Counted from the stretch's first letter, positions 7,535 through 19,909 are shown. The stretch: 55,443 bases of DNA from Prolixibacteraceae bacterium (GCA_016930365.1 JAFGGY010000157.1:1-55443); one strand, 5' to 3'. Program-made: numbers and translations. The notes: generated by a model from the letters alone, not told the origin.

Positions 7535-10500
7535 ATGTCTTTGAATACTGTAAATCAAAGGATTAGTTTTTCAACAACGAAAAACGTCTTCGACTATCCC
7601 GACTTTCTTGAGATTCAAATCAAGTCATTCATTGATTTTTTTCAACTGGGGTCAACTCCTGAAATAAGGAAAAATGAAAAGTTGTACGAGGTGTTTGCCG
7701 AGAACTTCCCAATTACCGATACGCGCAACAACTTTGTACTCGAATTTATCGATTATTACATCGATCCCCCACGTTATTCAATCGATGAATGTATTGAAAG
7801 AGGGTTAACTTTCAGTGTGCCGCTGAAAGCAAAAATGAAGCTGTATTGTACCGACCCTGAGCACGAAGATTTTGATACTGTTGTTCAGGACGTTTATCTG
7901 GGAACTATCCCTTATATGACTGAGCGCGGTACTTTTGTAATTAATGGTGCCGAGCGGGTTATTGTTTCCCAATTACACCGATCTCCCGGTGTTTTCTTCG
8001 GGCAAAGCGTACATGCTAACGGCACAAAGTTATATTCAGCCCGTATCATTCCTTTTAAAGGATCGTGGATTGAATTCGCAACCGACATCAATAGTGTGAT
8101 GTATGCGTATATCGACCGTAAAAAGAAATTGCCCGTAACAACACTGCTTCGCGCAATTGGTTACGAAGGCGACAAAGATATTCTCGAAATTTTCGGCCTG
8201 GCTGATGAAATAAAAGTGTCGAAAACAGCTCTGAAAAAAGTTGTTGGACGTAAATTAGCAGCCCGTGTACTTAAATCATGGGTTGAAGATTTTGTTGATG
8301 AGGATACCGGCGAAGTTGTATCAATCGAACGTAATGAAGTGATTATCGATCGGGAAACTGTTTTGGAAAACGATCATATTGAAATGATACTCGATTCAGG
8401 TTCGAAAGCAATCTTGTTGCATAAAGAAGATACAAACCTGCAGGATTACGCTATAATATACAATACCCTTCAAAAGGATCCGTGTAATTCGGAAAAAGAA
8501 GCGGTGTTGCATATATACCGTCAGTTGCGGAACAGTGAGCCGCCAGATGAGTCAACAGCACGCGATGTTATCGAAAACCTGTTTTTTTCAGAAAAACGTT
8601 ACGACCTTGGGAATGTAGGCCGTTACCGTATCAACAAAAAGTTAAATCTCGATGTTGATGTGGATAACCGGGTACTGACCAATGAGGATATCATTGCGAT
8701 TATTAAGTACTTAATTAAGTTGGTGAATTCAAAAACCGACGTTGATGATATTGACCACCTTTCAAACCGTCGTGTTCGAACAGTTGGTGAACAAATGTAT
8801 AACCAATTTGGTGTCGGATTAGCACGTATGGCGCGTACTATCCGAGAAAGAATGAATGTAAGAGACAATGAAGTGTTTACACCAATTGACCTTATTAATT
8901 CTAAAACCATTTCATCGGTTATTAATTCATTCTTTGGAACCAATGCGCTGTCGCAATTTATGGATCAAACCAACCCATTGGCCGAAATGACGCATAAGCG
9001 TCGTATGTCGGCACTGGGACCAGGTGGATTATCGCGCGAGCGTGCTGGCTTTGAGGTTCGTGACGTACACTTTACTCACTACGGACGCCTTTGTCCTATT
9101 GAAACACCTGAAGGGCCGAATATTGGTCTTATCTCGTCGTTGTGTGTATTTGCTAAGGTTACCGATTTAGGCTTTATTTCTACTCCATACCGAAAAGTTA
9201 AAGACGGAGTGGTCGATTTATCTGATGAAGGCGTTGTATATCTGACTGCCGAAGAGGAAGAAGGAGAGGTGATTGCACAGGCTAATGCTCCCATCGACGA
9301 AAAGGGGAACTTTATAAATAGTAAAGTAAAAGCACGATTAGAAGGCGATTACCCGGTTGTTGAACCATCGGAGATTCACCTGATGGACGTTGGTCCTAAC
9401 CAGATAGCCTCTATTGCTGCTTCGTTGATTACTTTCCTTGAACACGACGACGCAAACCGTGCCCTCATGGGGTCGAACATGATGCGTCAGGCTGTTCCCG
9501 TAATCAAACCCGAAGCACCAATTGTAGGTACCGGTTTGGAAAAACGTGTAGTAACCGATTCCAGAGTACATATACGAGCCGAAGGAGTTGGTGTTGTGGA
9601 GTTTGTTGATGCTAACGAAATAGTGATTCGATACGACCGTACGGACAATGAGAAATATGTAAGTTTCGAGTCGGAGCTAAAATCTTACAGACTGCCAAAA
9701 TACCAGAAAACCAATCAGGGAACCAGCATAACTTTACGACCTATAGTTAAAAAAGGACAACGGGTTGAAGAAAAAGAAATCCTTACCGAAGGTTACGCAA
9801 CACAGGGAGGCGATTTAGCACTGGGACGAAATCTGAAAGTTGCATTTATGCCTTGGCAGGGATACAACTATGAGGATGCGATTGTAATTTCGGAACGTAT
9901 TGTTCGCGAAGATGTGTTTACTTCGGTGCATATCGACGAACATTCGCTCGAAGTACGTGAAACCAAACGCGGAATGGAAGAGTTTACTTCAGATATTCCG
10001 AATGTTAGCGAAGAGGCTACCCGTAACCTTGATGAAAACGGTTTAATTCGTATTGGTGCAAACGTTAAACCTGGCGATATTCTTATCGGTAAAATTACGC
10101 CAAAAGGCGAATCCGATCCTTCACCGGAAGAAAAACTGCTTCGTGCAATCTTTGGCGATAAAGCCGGCGATGTGAAAGATGCTTCATTGAAAGCAAGCCC
10201 GTCATTAAACGGAGTAGTTATTGATAAGAAGCTTTTTTCGCGTGTGGTTAAAGACAAAAAAGGGCGTAGCAATACCAAGCCAATGCTGGAAGAGATCGAT
10301 GAAAAATTTGATCGCCAGGTAGCAGCTTTAAAAACCGATCTTGAAGACCGGATCTTTCAGTTGATAAATGGTAAGACTTCACAGGGTGTTCGTGATTATT
10401 ACGGTGCTGAATTGATTAGCAAGGGAGTGAAATTCACCCTGAAGCAATTGCAGGAAATCGATTATATTAGTGTTGATCCGAATAAATGGACAACCGACAA

Positions 10501-11347
10501 TGAGAAAAACGACATGATTCGCGATTTGGTAAACAACTACGTATTGAAACATAAAGAATACGAAGCTGCAGCCCGTCGCGAACGTTATAATGTAACCATT
10601 GGCGATGAACTTCCAACCGGAATTATTCAACTTGCTAAAATATATATAGCGAAGAAACGAAAAATTCAAATTGGCGATAAAATGGCCGGACGTCATGGTA
10701 ACAAAGGTATTGTGTCGCGTATTGTTCGCGATGAAGATATGCCTTTCTTAGCCGATGGAACTCCGGTTGACATCGTTTTGAACCCACTGGGTGTGCCTTC
10801 GCGTATGAACCTGGGGCAGATTTACGAAACCGTATTGGCCTGGGCTGGAAAAGAATTGGGATTGATGTTTTCAACTCCTATTTTTGACGGTGCAACTCTC
10901 GACCAGATTAACGAATATACCGATAATGCTGGTTTACCACGTTATGGAAAAACATCCTTATTCGACGGAGAGACCGGTGAACCATTCGATCAACCTGCAA
11001 CCGTGGGTATTATATATATGCTTAAACTGGGTCATATGATTGAAGATAAAATGCATGCCCGCTCAATCGGTCCTTACTCATTAATTACGCAGCAACCATT
11101 GGGTGGTAAAGCTCAGTTTGGTGGTCAGCGTTTTGGGGAAATGGAAGTATGGGCGCTCGAAGCATTTGGAGCTTCTCATATTTTGCAGGAAATTTTGACC
11201 GTTAAATCTGACGATGTAATTGGAAGAGCTAAAGCATACGAGTCAATCGTAAAAGGCGATCCAATGCCTCAGCCCGGAATACCCGAATCGCTTAACGTGT
11301 TGTTGCACGAATTGCGAGGTTTGGGATTAAGTGTTAATATGGATTAA
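7535..11347 (+). CDS. rpoB: DNA-directed RNA polymerase subunit beta
   Basis: A 1270-residue protein, normal for Bacteroidota. The rifampicin pocket is visible near residues 465-500 ([19 protein letters not shown] and SALGPGGL) with the sensitive-type residues D, H and S in place. [20 protein letters not shown] shows an aromatic residue where E. coli has P564, which I take as usual for this phylum. The active-site lysine region [11 protein letters not shown] lies near residue 1050. The rpoC gene follows after 47 bases and the two are co-transcribed. Confidence 0.99.
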   Translation: MSLNTVNQRISFSTTKNVFDYPDFLEIQIKSFIDFFQLGSTPEIRKNEKLYEVFAENFPITDTRNNFVLEFIDYYIDPPRYSIDECIERGLTFSVPLKAKMKLYCTDPEHEDFDTVVQDVYLGTIPYMTERGTFVINGAERVIVSQLHRSPGVFFGQSVHANGTKLYSARIIPFKGSWIEFATDINSVMYAYIDRKKKLPVTTLLRAIGYEGDKDILEIFGLADEIKVSKTALKKVVGRKLAARVLKSWVEDFVDEDTGEVVSIERNEVIIDRETVLENDHIEMILDSGSKAILLHKEDTNLQDYAIIYNTLQKDPCNSEKEAVLHIYRQLRNSEPPDESTARDVIENLFFSEKRYDLGNVGRYRINKKLNLDVDVDNRVLTNEDIIAIIKYLIKLVNSKTDVDDIDHLSNRRVRTVGEQMYNQFGVGLARMARTIRERMNVRDNEVFTPIDLINSKTISSVINSFFGTNALSQFMDQTNPLAEMTHKRRMSALGPGGLSRERAGFEVRDVHFTHYGRLCPIETPEGPNIGLISSLCVFAKVTDLGFISTPYRKVKDGVVDLSDEGVVYLTAEEEEGEVIAQANAPIDEKGNFINSKVKARLEGDYPVVEPSEIHLMDVGPNQIASIAASLITFLEHDDANRALMGSNMMRQAVPVIKPEAPIVGTGLEKRVVTDSRVHIRAEGVGVVEFVDANEIVIRYDRTDNEKYVSFESELKSYRLPKYQKTNQGTSITLRPIVKKGQRVEEKEILTEGYATQGGDLALGRNLKVAFMPWQGYNYEDAIVISERIVREDVFTSVHIDEHSLEVRETKRGMEEFTSDIPNVSEEATRNLDENGLIRIGANVKPGDILIGKITPKGESDPSPEEKLLRAIFGDKAGDVKDASLKASPSLNGVVIDKKLFSRVVKDKKGRSNTKPMLEEIDEKFDRQVAALKTDLEDRIFQLINGKTSQGVRDYYGAELISKGVKFTLKQLQEIDYISVDPNKWTTDNEKNDMIRDLVNNYVLKHKEYEAAARRERYNVTIGDELPTGIIQLAKIYIAKKRKIQIGDKMAGRHGNKGIVSRIVRDEDMPFLADGTPVDIVLNPLGVPSRMNLGQIYETVLAWAGKELGLMFSTPIFDGATLDQINEYTDNAGLPRYGKTSLFDGETGEPFDQPATVGIIYMLKLGHMIEDKMHARSIGPYSLITQQPLGGKAQFGGQRFGEMEVWALEAFGASHILQEILTVKSDDVIGRAKAYESIVKGDPMPQPGIPESLNVLLHELRGLGLSVNMD

Positions 11348-11394
11348 TTCCGGATTTATAGTTTTTTTATTTGTAAACGATAATACTATAATAA

Positions 11395-14300
11395 ATGGCT
11401 TTTAGAAGAGACAATAAAGTAAAGAGTAGCTTTAACAAAATCTCTATCAGCTTAGCATCACCCGAAGAGATACTTGAACGTTCTCATGGTGAGGTACTAA
11501 AGCCTGAAACAATAAACTACAGGACTTACAAACCCGAACGCGACGGATTGTTCTGCGAACGAATTTTCGGCCCTGTAAAAGATTACGAATGCCATTGTGG
11601 TAAATACAAGCGCATTCGTTACCGGGGCATTGTATGTGACCGCTGTGGTGTAGAAGTTACCGAAAAGAAAGTGCGCCGCGAACGCATGGGGCACATTTCG
11701 CTCGTTGTACCTGTGGCTCATATTTGGTATTTCAAATCGCTGCCCAACAAAATTGGGTATTTGCTTGGATTACCAACTAAAAAGTTAGATACTATTATTT
11801 ATTACGAGCGTTATGTCGTGATAAATGCTGGTATTAAGGCACAGGACGGAGTGAAATTCCTCGATTTTCTTACCGAAGAAGAATATCTTGACATATTGGA
11901 TACCTTACCAAAGGATAACCAGTTGAGAGAAGATGACGATCCGGAGAAATTTATCGCAGGGATGGGTGCCGAAGCATTGGAAATGCTTCTTCAGCGTATC
12001 GATCTCGATGATTTATCTTTTACGCTTCGCCATAAAGCCAATACAGAAACATCGCAACAGCGTAAAAATGAAGCATTAAAAAGGCTCCAGGTAGTTGAAG
12101 CTTTCAGAGCAAGCACTAAGTTGAATCGTCCCGAATGGATGATTGTAAAAGTGGTGCCGGTAATTCCACCCGATTTGAGGCCATTGGTGCCCCTGGACGG
12201 TGGACGTTTTGCTACTTCCGACCTGAACGATTTGTATCGAAGAGTAATTATCAGAAATAACCGTTTGAAACGATTGATTGAAATTAAAGCCCCGGATGTA
12301 ATTCTTCGGAATGAGAAAAGGATGCTTCAGGAATCGGTCGATTCACTATTCGATAATTCAAGAAAATCGAATGCAGTAAAAACTGAAAATAACCGCGCCT
12401 TAAAATCATTAAGCGATAGTTTGAAGGGAAAACAAGGTCGTTTTCGTCAAAACCTGCTCGGAAAACGTGTAGATTATTCAGCACGTTCGGTTATCGTTGT
12501 AGGTCCAAGTCTGAAACTGCATGAGTGTGGTATTCCAAAAGACATGGCAGCCGAACTTTACAAGCCATTTATCATTCGTAAACTGATTGAAAGAGGAATT
12601 GTAAAAACAGTTAAATCGGCTAAAAAGATTGTCGATCGAAAAGATCCGGTGGTTTGGGATATTCTCGAAAATGTAATGAAAGGTCACCCGGTATTGCTTA
12701 ACCGGGCTCCAACCTTGCACCGGTTGTCCATCCAGGCTTTTCAGCCAAAGCTGATTGAAGGAAAAGCCATTCAGTTGCATCCGTTGGTATGTACCGGTTT
12801 TAATGCCGACTTTGACGGTGACCAAATGGCGGTTCACCTTCCTTTAGGAAATGCTGCAATTCTTGAGGCTCAGTTGTTGATGCTTTCATCGCACAACCTG
12901 TTAAATCCATCGAACGGTGCACCGATTACTGTACCTTCGCAGGATATGGTTTTGGGATTGTATTACATGACCAAACATCGCGAAGGTGCGATGGGCGAAG
13001 GGCTACGTTTTTACTCAGCCGAAGAAGCCATTATTGCATACAATGAACGTAAAGTTGATTTACATGCTATTGTAAAATGCAAAGTGAACGACCTGGATGA
13101 GAATGGAAACCCTGTTTTCCATATGATTGAGACCACCGTTGGACGAATTCTTTTTAATCAAAATGTTCCTGTCGAAGCCGGTTACATAAACCAGTTGTTG
13201 ACCAAAAAATCGCTACGCGATATTATTGCATATGTGTTGAAAAAGACCAACAACGCTGTTACCGCCGATTTCCTCGACGATATTAAGAATATGGGTTATA
13301 AAATGGCTTATCGTGGTGGTTTGTCATTTAACCTTGGTGATGTTATTATTCCGGCCGATAAAGCCGAAATGGTAGCCGAGGGATATGCCGAAGTTGATGA
13401 AGTAATGATGAACTATAACATGGGATTCATTACCAACAACGAACGATATAACCAGGTTATTGATACCTGGACTCACGTAAATGCTAAGCTTACCCAAGTG
13501 GTGATGAATACGCTAAGTACCGACAAGCAGGGATTCAACCCGGTTTACATGATGCTTGACTCGGGAGCTCGTGGTTCTAAAGAACAAATTCGTCAGCTTT
13601 GTGGTATGCGTGGTTTGATGGCTAAACCCCAAAAATCGGGCTCAACCTCTGCACAAATTATTGAAAACCCTATTCTTTCAAACTTTAAAGAAGGATTATC
13701 AGTTCTCGAGTACTTTATTTCAACCCACGGAGCTCGTAAAGGTTTGGCCGATACGGCGCTTAAAACAGCTGATGCGGGTTATCTTACTCGTCGTTTGGTG
13801 GACGTTGCTCAGGATGTAATTATTCAGGAGCACGATTGCGGAACATTACGCGGACTTGTTGCCATGGCCATTAAGAAGAACGAAGAAGTTGTAGCAACTC
13901 TTTATGATCGTATTCTGGGGCGTACAACCGTGCATGATATTTTCCATCCATTAACCGGCGAGCTAATTATTCGTTCGGGAGAAGAGGTTACCGAAGATAT
14001 TGCCAAAAAAATTGAAGATTCACCTATCGAGAGGGTAGAAATTCGGTCGGTATTGACTTGTGAATCGGATGTGGGTGTGTGCGCAAAATGCTACGGACGT
14101 AACCTGGCTACCGGTCGTCCGGTACAAAAAGGAGAAGCTGTTGGTGTTATAGCAGCCCAGTCGATTGGAGAGCCCGGAACGCAGCTTACTTTGCGTACCT
14201 TCCACGTGGGAGGTATTGCCGGTAACATTTCATCGCAATCGACCTTGGTGTCGCGTTACGATGGTATTGCCGAAATTGAAGAGCTCCGTTCGGTTACCCG

Positions 14301-15684
14301 CAAATCGAACGAAGGCGACGATGTGGACATTGTCGTAAGTCGTTTGGCCGAATTGAGAATTGTTGATAAGAATACCGGTATTGTCGTTTCTACAAACAGC
14401 TTGCCTTATGGTGCAAAGTTGTTTATTAAGAATGGACAGGAAGTCAAAAAGGATCAATTGCTTTGTGAGTGGGATCCATACAATGGTGTTATTATTACAG
14501 AGTACGACGGTACGGTTAAGTTCGAAAATATGATTGATGGGGTAACCTATCGTGAAGAATCGGACGAACAAACCGGATACAAAGAAAAAGTAATAACCGA
14601 AACCCGCGACAAAGCCAAAAATCCAGCATTGATTGTGCTCGACGAAAAAGGTGAAATGATTCGCTCGTATAACCTTCCGGTGGGAGGCCATATGTCGGTA
14701 GATGATGGTCAGAAAATTTCGCAAGGCGATATTTTGGTGAAAATACCAAGAGCCTCCGGAAAAGCCGGCGATATTACCGGTGGTTTGCCAAGGGTTACCG
14801 AGCTTTTCGAAGCACGGAATCCATCGAATCCTGCTGTTGTTTCAGAAATTGATGGTGAAATTTCGTTAGGCAAAATTAAGCGAGGTAATCGTGAAATTAT
14901 TGTTACATCGCGTACCGGTGATGTGAAAAAATATCTGGTGCCTTTGTCACGACAGATTCTTGTTCAGGAAAACGATTACATACGTGCAGGTACTTCATTG
15001 TCAGACGGAGCAACTACTCCAGGCGATATCCTGAATATTAAAGGTCCTACAGCTGTTCAAGAGTATATTGTAGATGAGGTACAGGATGTATATCGTATGC
15101 AAGGGGTGAAAATTAACGATAAGCACTTCGAAGTGATCGTTCGCCAAATGATGCGTAAAGTCGAAATTGTTGATCCGGGAGATACTCGTTTCCTTGAAAA
15201 ACAATTGGTTGACAAACTTGACTTTAACCGCGAGAATGATTGGATTTACAATAAGAAGATTATTACCGATAGGGGCGAAAGTGAAACTTTTAAAGAAGGA
15301 CAGATTGTTACTGCACGTAAATTGCGTGACGAAAATTCACAATTGCGCCGTAAAGACAAGAAACTCGTAGAAGCACGTGAAGCCATACCAGCTACATCGA
15401 GCCAGGTATTGCAGGGTATTACACGTGCAGCACTTCAAACCAAAAGCTGGATGTCGGCTGCATCGTTCCAGGAAACAACTAAAGTGTTGAATGAGGCAGC
15501 AATTAACGGTAAAATTGACGACCTTAACGGTTTGAAAGAAAACGTTATTTGTGGTCACTTAATTCCGGCCGGAACTGGTTTGAAAGAGTATAAAAACCTG
15601 GTGGTAGGCTCCAAAGAAGAGTACGACCGGTTGGTGGAACAAAGCGACCTTGAAGACGATTACGAAGAGGGCGATGACGATTAA
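11395..15684 (+). CDS. rpoC: DNA-directed RNA polymerase subunit beta'
   Basis: A 1429-residue protein. The first zinc site C-H-C-G with C-D-R-C is at about 66-84, the catalytic magnesium motif NADFDGDQM near 467-475, and the second zinc site ([16 protein letters not shown]) near 885-900. The trigger-loop region and the C-terminal [20 protein letters not shown] are intact. A long sandwich-barrel insertion follows the second zinc site. The acidic tail ([12 protein letters not shown]) is typical. A DUF3467 gene starts 9 bases downstream. Confidence 0.99.
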   Translation: MAFRRDNKVKSSFNKISISLASPEEILERSHGEVLKPETINYRTYKPERDGLFCERIFGPVKDYECHCGKYKRIRYRGIVCDRCGVEVTEKKVRRERMGHISLVVPVAHIWYFKSLPNKIGYLLGLPTKKLDTIIYYERYVVINAGIKAQDGVKFLDFLTEEEYLDILDTLPKDNQLREDDDPEKFIAGMGAEALEMLLQRIDLDDLSFTLRHKANTETSQQRKNEALKRLQVVEAFRASTKLNRPEWMIVKVVPVIPPDLRPLVPLDGGRFATSDLNDLYRRVIIRNNRLKRLIEIKAPDVILRNEKRMLQESVDSLFDNSRKSNAVKTENNRALKSLSDSLKGKQGRFRQNLLGKRVDYSARSVIVVGPSLKLHECGIPKDMAAELYKPFIIRKLIERGIVKTVKSAKKIVDRKDPVVWDILENVMKGHPVLLNRAPTLHRLSIQAFQPKLIEGKAIQLHPLVCTGFNADFDGDQMAVHLPLGNAAILEAQLLMLSSHNLLNPSNGAPITVPSQDMVLGLYYMTKHREGAMGEGLRFYSAEEAIIAYNERKVDLHAIVKCKVNDLDENGNPVFHMIETTVGRILFNQNVPVEAGYINQLLTKKSLRDIIAYVLKKTNNAVTADFLDDIKNMGYKMAYRGGLSFNLGDVIIPADKAEMVAEGYAEVDEVMMNYNMGFITNNERYNQVIDTWTHVNAKLTQVVMNTLSTDKQGFNPVYMMLDSGARGSKEQIRQLCGMRGLMAKPQKSGSTSAQIIENPILSNFKEGLSVLEYFISTHGARKGLADTALKTADAGYLTRRLVDVAQDVIIQEHDCGTLRGLVAMAIKKNEEVVATLYDRILGRTTVHDIFHPLTGELIIRSGEEVTEDIAKKIEDSPIERVEIRSVLTCESDVGVCAKCYGRNLATGRPVQKGEAVGVIAAQSIGEPGTQLTLRTFHVGGIAGNISSQSTLVSRYDGIAEIEELRSVTRKSNEGDDVDIVVSRLAELRIVDKNTGIVVSTNSLPYGAKLFIKNGQEVKKDQLLCEWDPYNGVIITEYDGTVKFENMIDGVTYREESDEQTGYKEKVITETRDKAKNPALIVLDEKGEMIRSYNLPVGGHMSVDDGQKISQGDILVKIPRASGKAGDITGGLPRVTELFEARNPSNPAVVSEIDGEISLGKIKRGNREIIVTSRTGDVKKYLVPLSRQILVQENDYIRAGTSLSDGATTPGDILNIKGPTAVQEYIVDEVQDVYRMQGVKINDKHFEVIVRQMMRKVEIVDPGDTRFLEKQLVDKLDFNRENDWIYNKKIITDRGESETFKEGQIVTARKLRDENSQLRRKDKKLVEAREAIPATSSQVLQGITRAALQTKSWMSAASFQETTKVLNEAAINGKIDDLNGLKENVICGHLIPAGTGLKEYKNLVVGSKEEYDRLVEQSDLEDDYEEGDDD

Positions 15685-15693
15685 AAAATCCAT

Positions 15694-16029
15694 ATGATGG
15701 AAGATGATAACACAAAAAATCCGAATCAGTTAAACATTGAGTTGAACGACGAAGTAGCACAGGGAATTTATTCGAACCTGGCTATTATCACACATTCAAC
15801 CTCTGAGTTTATTGTTGATTTTGTAAGAGTTATGCCTGGTTTGCCTAAGGCCGGTGTCAAATCACGAATTATTTTAACTCCTGAACATGCTAAGCGCTTG
15901 CTTTTGGCACTTCAGGATAATGTTAAAAAGTTCGAAGCCCAGCATGGGCCGATTAACCTGCCACATGGACGTGATCCGAAAATGCCCCCAATGGGCGGTT
16001 TCTCCGGAGGAAATATTCCACAGGCATAG
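15694..16029 (+). CDS. DUF3467 domain protein
   Basis: A 111-residue protein of the DUF3467 family (core LNIELNDEVAQGIYSNLAII, then IVDFVRVMPG and RIILTPEHAKRLLLALQDN). No biochemical role is established as far as I know. Its place directly after rpoC on the same strand, with a terminator behind it, says it is expressed with RNA polymerase. The last 25 residues are rich in glycine, proline and methionine and are likely disordered. Two adjacent ATG codons make the start ambiguous by one residue. Confidence 0.85.
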   Translation: MMEDDNTKNPNQLNIELNDEVAQGIYSNLAIITHSTSEFIVDFVRVMPGLPKAGVKSRIILTPEHAKRLLLALQDNVKKFEAQHGPINLPHGRDPKMPPMGGFSGGNIPQA

Positions 16030-16055
16030 TTGTTATAAACGGTTTTTGATATATA

Positions 16056-16102
16056 AAGAGGGAGATATTCGACAAACGAATATCTCCCTCTTCTTTTTGT
16101 TT
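16056..16102 (+). terminator. Intrinsic terminator ending the rpoBC operon
   Basis: AAGAGGGAGATATTCG (16056-16071) pairs perfectly over 16 bp with 16077-16092, loop five bases, followed by a T-rich run. It is the strongest terminator in the first half of the window. Confidence 0.9.
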
Positions 16103-16405
16103 CAATCTTTCGTGTGTTTTGTATAAATATATGTTTATATCGAAATATTCCTCTGTACTTTACCAATGTTAAGAAATCAATAAATCGCTTTTTTTGATTT
16201 CTGGCTGCTTATATTCTTAGTCATTTAATGCTATTATTGCGCCTGTTTTTTGTATTGTGGAGAAAAGTTTTTTTAAAGCGGGGGTACTTCAGCACTGTTA
16301 GATAATTCAAGTTAATTCCCACTTTTTTTCAAATCGTAACAAAAAGTATCGATCTGGCATCAATATGATAGATGCTTGGTTTTAACATCAAATAAACACA
16401 GAATT
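16103..16405. other. Gene-free stretch before the oad operon
   Basis: About 300 AT-rich bases with no convincing reading frame. One small stem is visible (GAAATCA near 16174 with TGATTTC near 16196). TTTTTTGTATTGTGG near 16240 is promoter-like, but no clean TAnnTTTG is seen. It probably holds the oad promoter and a 5' leader. Confidence 0.4.
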
Positions 16406-16669
16406 ATGAGTGATAATTTTGAATTGGCACTTCAGTTGCTTGGGATTGGAATGGCTACCGTTTTTACCATTCTTTTCCTTGTTATACTGATTGGTGATGG
16501 GATTATAAAATTTGTAAACCGGTTTTTACCTGAAGCGCAAAAGCCAGTAAAACAAGCACGCGCTACAAGTTCGGCCGTTATCTCTTCATCGAAAATGGCT
16601 GCTATTGTATCGGCTGTACAAATAGTTACCAATGGTAAGGGTAGAATTACTTCAATAGAAAAACAATAA
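16406..16669 (+). CDS. oadG: Oxaloacetate decarboxylase gamma subunit-like protein (OadG family)
   Basis: An 87-residue protein with one N-terminal transmembrane helix (LQLLGIGMATVFTILFLVIL), a short basic linker and a C-terminal helix (SSKMAAIVSAVQIVTNG). This layout is that of the OadG/gamma subunit, which holds the cytoplasmic alpha subunit to the membrane beta subunit. An upstream in-frame start at 16376 adds ten residues; the ATG at 16406 (MSDNFELALQLLG) is preferred because it starts right before the helix. It is first in an oadG-oadA-oadB operon. Confidence 0.85.
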   Translation: MSDNFELALQLLGIGMATVFTILFLVILIGDGIIKFVNRFLPEAQKPVKQARATSSAVISSSKMAAIVSAVQIVTNGKGRITSIEKQ

Positions 16670-16719
16670 TGTATAATAAACAATTAAGACGAATCTTAAT
16701 TGCTTGTAAATAAAATGAT

Positions 16720-18621
16720 ATGGGAAAAGATATTCGATTTTCGCTAGTGTATCGCGATATGTGGCAAAGTGCCGGAAAATACGTTCCTCGTGTTGACCAA
16801 TTGGTAAAAATAGCTCCCGAAATTGTTGATATGGGCTGTTTTGCACGAGTTGAAACCAATGGGGGAGGTTTCGAGCAAATAAACTTATTGTTTGGAGAAA
16901 ATCCGAATAAGAGTGTTCGCGAATGGACCACTCCATTTAATGAGGCTGGTATTCAGACACACATGCTCGATCGCTCGCTGAACGGCTTGCGTATGAATCC
17001 GGTTCCAGCCGATGTACGTAAATTGTTTTACAAAGTGAAAAAAGCACAGGGAACCGATATTGCGCGTAGCTTCTGTGGATTAAACGATCCTCGAAACATT
17101 TCGGCTTCGATTCAATATGCCAAAGATGCTGGTATGATTTCGCAGGCTACCTTGAGTTTAACGTATTCGCCGGTTCATACCGTTGAGTATTACTGCGACC
17201 TGGCCGACGAACTGATTGCAAACGGTGCCGACGAAATTTGTTTGAAAGATATGGCCGGTATTGGCCGCCCTGTATGGTTGGGTAAAATTGTAAAATACAT
17301 TAAAGAAAAGCATCCAAATACATTGGTTCAGTACCACGGACAAACTGGCCCCGGTTTTACTCCGGCTTCGATTCTCGAAGTGGCAAAAGCCGGTTGCGAA
17401 ATTATCGATGTGGGTATGGAGCCTCTCTCGTGGGGTACTGGCCATGCCGATATTCTGATGGTAAAAGAAATGTTGAAAGATGCAGGCTTTAGTGTGCCCG
17501 ATGTTAACATGAAAGCATATATGAATGCCCGTGCTCTGACACAGGAATTCATGGACGATTTTCTGGGATATTACATTCCACAACGTAACCGCCAGCTTAA
17601 CTCCTTGCTTATTGCTCCCGGATTGCCCGGTGGCATGATGGGCTCGCTCATGAACGACCTGAAAGATAACCAGGAGAGCTTGAACAAATGGTTCAGAAAA
17701 CGCAACAAGCCTGAAATTACTCAGGATGAGCTGATGATTAAACTTTTCGACGAAGTGGCTTATGTATGGCCAAAAGTAGGTTACCCACCGTTGGTAACTC
17801 CTTTCTCGCAATACGTTAAAAACCTGGCTCTGTTTAATGTAACTCAAATGGAAAAAGGCAAAGAGCGTTGGAGCATGATTGCCGATAACATTTGGGACAT
17901 GATACTGGGCAAATCAGGTAAACTGCCCGGAGAAGTTGCTCCCGAAATTAAAAAACTTGCGCAAGAGCAAGGCCGCGAATTCTTTACCGGAAACCCACAG
18001 GACGAATATCCCGACAAACTCGACGAATTCCGTAAAGAAATGAAAGATAACAACTGGGACTTTGGACAAGACGACGAAGAGTTGTTTGAACTGGCTATGC
18101 ACCCCGAACAATATCGTATGTATAAATCGGGCGAAGCTAAAAAAGCATTCGAAGCTGATTTAGAGAAGAAAAAAGCCGAAGGTGGTGGTTTAATTGAAGG
18201 AAATCAGCCAAAAGGGGTAGCTGCCGATGCACAGGCTCCTGCGTTTAGCGGCCAGCCATCAACAATGAACATCAATGTAAATGGCGAGAGCTTTAAAGTA
18301 AGCGTGTCGTATGGCGACGATGCCGGACAAGCGGCTGCCGAGGCTGCACCGACTCCTGCATCAGCTCCTGTTGCAGCTGCACCGGCCGATGCACATGAAA
18401 TTACCGCCCCGCTCGAAGGAAAATTCTATTTGACCAAAAATACATCAGAAACGGCGATTAAGGTTGGCGATCAAATTAACGAGGGCGACTTAATTGGCTA
18501 CATCGAGGCAATGAAAACCTTTAATGCAATTAGAGCTGATAAAGGCGGTAAAATTATTGAGATTGCCAAAAATGTCGGCGAAGATGTTGAAGAAGACGAT
18601 GTATTGGTAGTGGTAGGATAA
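16720..18621 (+). CDS. oadA: Biotin-dependent carboxyltransferase, oxaloacetate decarboxylase alpha-like
   Basis: A 633-residue protein with a DRE-TIM carboxyltransferase barrel (about 5-300), a PYC/OadA conserved domain (to about 470), an Ala-Pro linker (540-560) and a C-terminal biotinyl domain. The biotin-accepting lysine is K599 in IEAMKTFNAI, where most family members have A-M-K-M. The barrel holds a likely carboxylated lysine, K176 in LKDMAG. The first motif is YRDMWQS rather than RDAHQS. Where the usual metal-binding H-x-H is expected, QYHGQTG (Q204-G210) appears. With OadB it should decarboxylate a carboxylic acid and drive sodium export. Oxaloacetate is the likely but unproven substrate. 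Confidence 0.85.
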   Translation: MGKDIRFSLVYRDMWQSAGKYVPRVDQLVKIAPEIVDMGCFARVETNGGGFEQINLLFGENPNKSVREWTTPFNEAGIQTHMLDRSLNGLRMNPVPADVRKLFYKVKKAQGTDIARSFCGLNDPRNISASIQYAKDAGMISQATLSLTYSPVHTVEYYCDLADELIANGADEICLKDMAGIGRPVWLGKIVKYIKEKHPNTLVQYHGQTGPGFTPASILEVAKAGCEIIDVGMEPLSWGTGHADILMVKEMLKDAGFSVPDVNMKAYMNARALTQEFMDDFLGYYIPQRNRQLNSLLIAPGLPGGMMGSLMNDLKDNQESLNKWFRKRNKPEITQDELMIKLFDEVAYVWPKVGYPPLVTPFSQYVKNLALFNVTQMEKGKERWSMIADNIWDMILGKSGKLPGEVAPEIKKLAQEQGREFFTGNPQDEYPDKLDEFRKEMKDNNWDFGQDDEELFELAMHPEQYRMYKSGEAKKAFEADLEKKKAEGGGLIEGNQPKGVAADAQAPAFSGQPSTMNINVNGESFKVSVSYGDDAGQAAAEAAPTPASAPVAAAPADAHEITAPLEGKFYLTKNTSETAIKVGDQINEGDLIGYIEAMKTFNAIRADKGGKIIEIAKNVGEDVEEDDVLVVVG

Positions 18622-18637
18622 AAACAGATAACCGTTT

Positions 18638-19849
18638 ATGGATATACTTAGAAAACTATATGATATGACTGCGTTTAGCAATCTGATCGACAACCCGGCA
18701 CCACTGTTGATGCTGGCTGTTGGAGCTGTATTGCTATACCTGGGCATAAAGAAACAATACGAACCATTGCTTCTCATTCCGATTGGTTTTGGAGTGATAC
18801 TGGCTAACCTTCCGGGTGCAGGCATGGGTATTGTTCCCGGCGACTTAATCGAGCTGGGCGACCACAAGTACATGAACCTTTTCGAAATTGCACACGAATA
18901 CGGAATCATGAACTATCTGTATTATTCATTGATAAAAACCGGATTACTACCGCCTATCATTTTTATGGGGGTAGGGGCTTTAACCGATTTTGGACCAATG
19001 TTGCGTAACCTTAAACTTAGTTTGTTCGGAGCTGCTGCACAGTTGGGTATTTTCACCATATTGCTGATTGCTATAGCCGTAGGGTTTACACCTAACGAAG
19101 CTGGTTCGCTTGCAATTATTGGAGGCGCCGATGGCCCAACAGCTATTTATACTACGATTATTCTCGCTCCGCATTTACTGGGGCCTATTGCCATTGCTGC
19201 GTATTCGTATATGGCGTTGGTGCCGGTGATAATTCCTTTTGTGGTGAAATTGACCTGTAGTAAAAAGGAGCTTATGATTAACATGAAGGAGCAGGACAAA
19301 TTGTATCCGTCGAAACACGAGATTAAAAACCTGAAAGCGGTGAAAATTGCCTTCCCAATTGTACTGGGAATTGTAATTGCCTTTTTTGTGCCATCGTCGG
19401 TGCCATTGCTCGGTATGTTGCTGTTTGGTAACCTCGTAAAAGAGGTTGGTGCCAATACGTTTCGTTTGGCCGATGCAGCCAGTGGTCCCATTATGAATGC
19501 AGCCACGATATTCCTTGGCCTTACTGTTGGCGCAACCATGACCAGCGAAGTTTTCCTTGATTTTAAAACCCTTGGAATTATTGTTGGCGGATTTTTTGCC
19601 TTTGCCATATCGGTATTTGGGGGTATCTTTTTTGTGAAAGCTTATAATGTATTCTCGAAAAAGAAAATTAACCCGTTGATTGGTGCAACCGGATTAAGTG
19701 CGGTGCCAATGGCATCGAGGGTTGCCAACGAAATTGCTCTTAAGTATGATACCAAAAACCACGTGCTGCAATATTGTATGGCCAGTAACATCTCTGGTGT
19801 AATTGGTTCGGCAGTTGCAGCCGGTGTGCTGATATCTTTTTTAGGATAA
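18638..19849 (+). CDS. oadB: Sodium-translocating decarboxylase beta subunit
   Basis: A 403-residue membrane protein with about ten transmembrane segments. It contains the family hallmark GGADGPTAIYTT, where D165 corresponds to the aspartate needed for sodium transport and decarboxylation in Klebsiella OadB. A conserved C-terminal helix MASNISGVIGSAVAAG is also present. It receives carboxybiotin from OadA, releases CO2 and exports sodium. It begins 16 bases after oadA and is followed by a terminator, closing the operon. Confidence 0.95.
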   Translation: MDILRKLYDMTAFSNLIDNPAPLLMLAVGAVLLYLGIKKQYEPLLLIPIGFGVILANLPGAGMGIVPGDLIELGDHKYMNLFEIAHEYGIMNYLYYSLIKTGLLPPIIFMGVGALTDFGPMLRNLKLSLFGAAAQLGIFTILLIAIAVGFTPNEAGSLAIIGGADGPTAIYTTIILAPHLLGPIAIAAYSYMALVPVIIPFVVKLTCSKKELMINMKEQDKLYPSKHEIKNLKAVKIAFPIVLGIVIAFFVPSSVPLLGMLLFGNLVKEVGANTFRLADAASGPIMNAATIFLGLTVGATMTSEVFLDFKTLGIIVGGFFAFAISVFGGIFFVKAYNVFSKKKINPLIGATGLSAVPMASRVANEIALKYDTKNHVLQYCMASNISGVIGSAVAAGVLISFLG

Positions 19850-19873
19850 AAATGTTTGTTTATGATTATTTTG

Positions 19874-19908
19874 AAGGCCTCACCTTTTTCCGGGTGGGGC
19901 TTTTGGTT
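19874..19908 (+). terminator. Terminator after oadB
   Basis: GCCTCACC (19877-19884) pairs with GGTGGGGC (19893-19900), one G-T pair, extended by AA/TT, followed by TTTTGGTTTTT. The next gene converges from the right at 19910. Confidence 0.8.
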
Positions 19909-19909
19909 T

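Noticed and set aside
9058-9110. Aromatic residue at the E. coli RpoB P564 position as a possible rifampicin-resistance change
   Set aside because: I take this residue to be the normal state in Bacteroidota; the other rifampicin-pocket residues are of the sensitive type.
17158-17847. 229-residue open frame antisense to oadA
   Set aside because: It lies wholly opposite a conserved gene, has no start signal and its composition is that of a shadow of the real frame.
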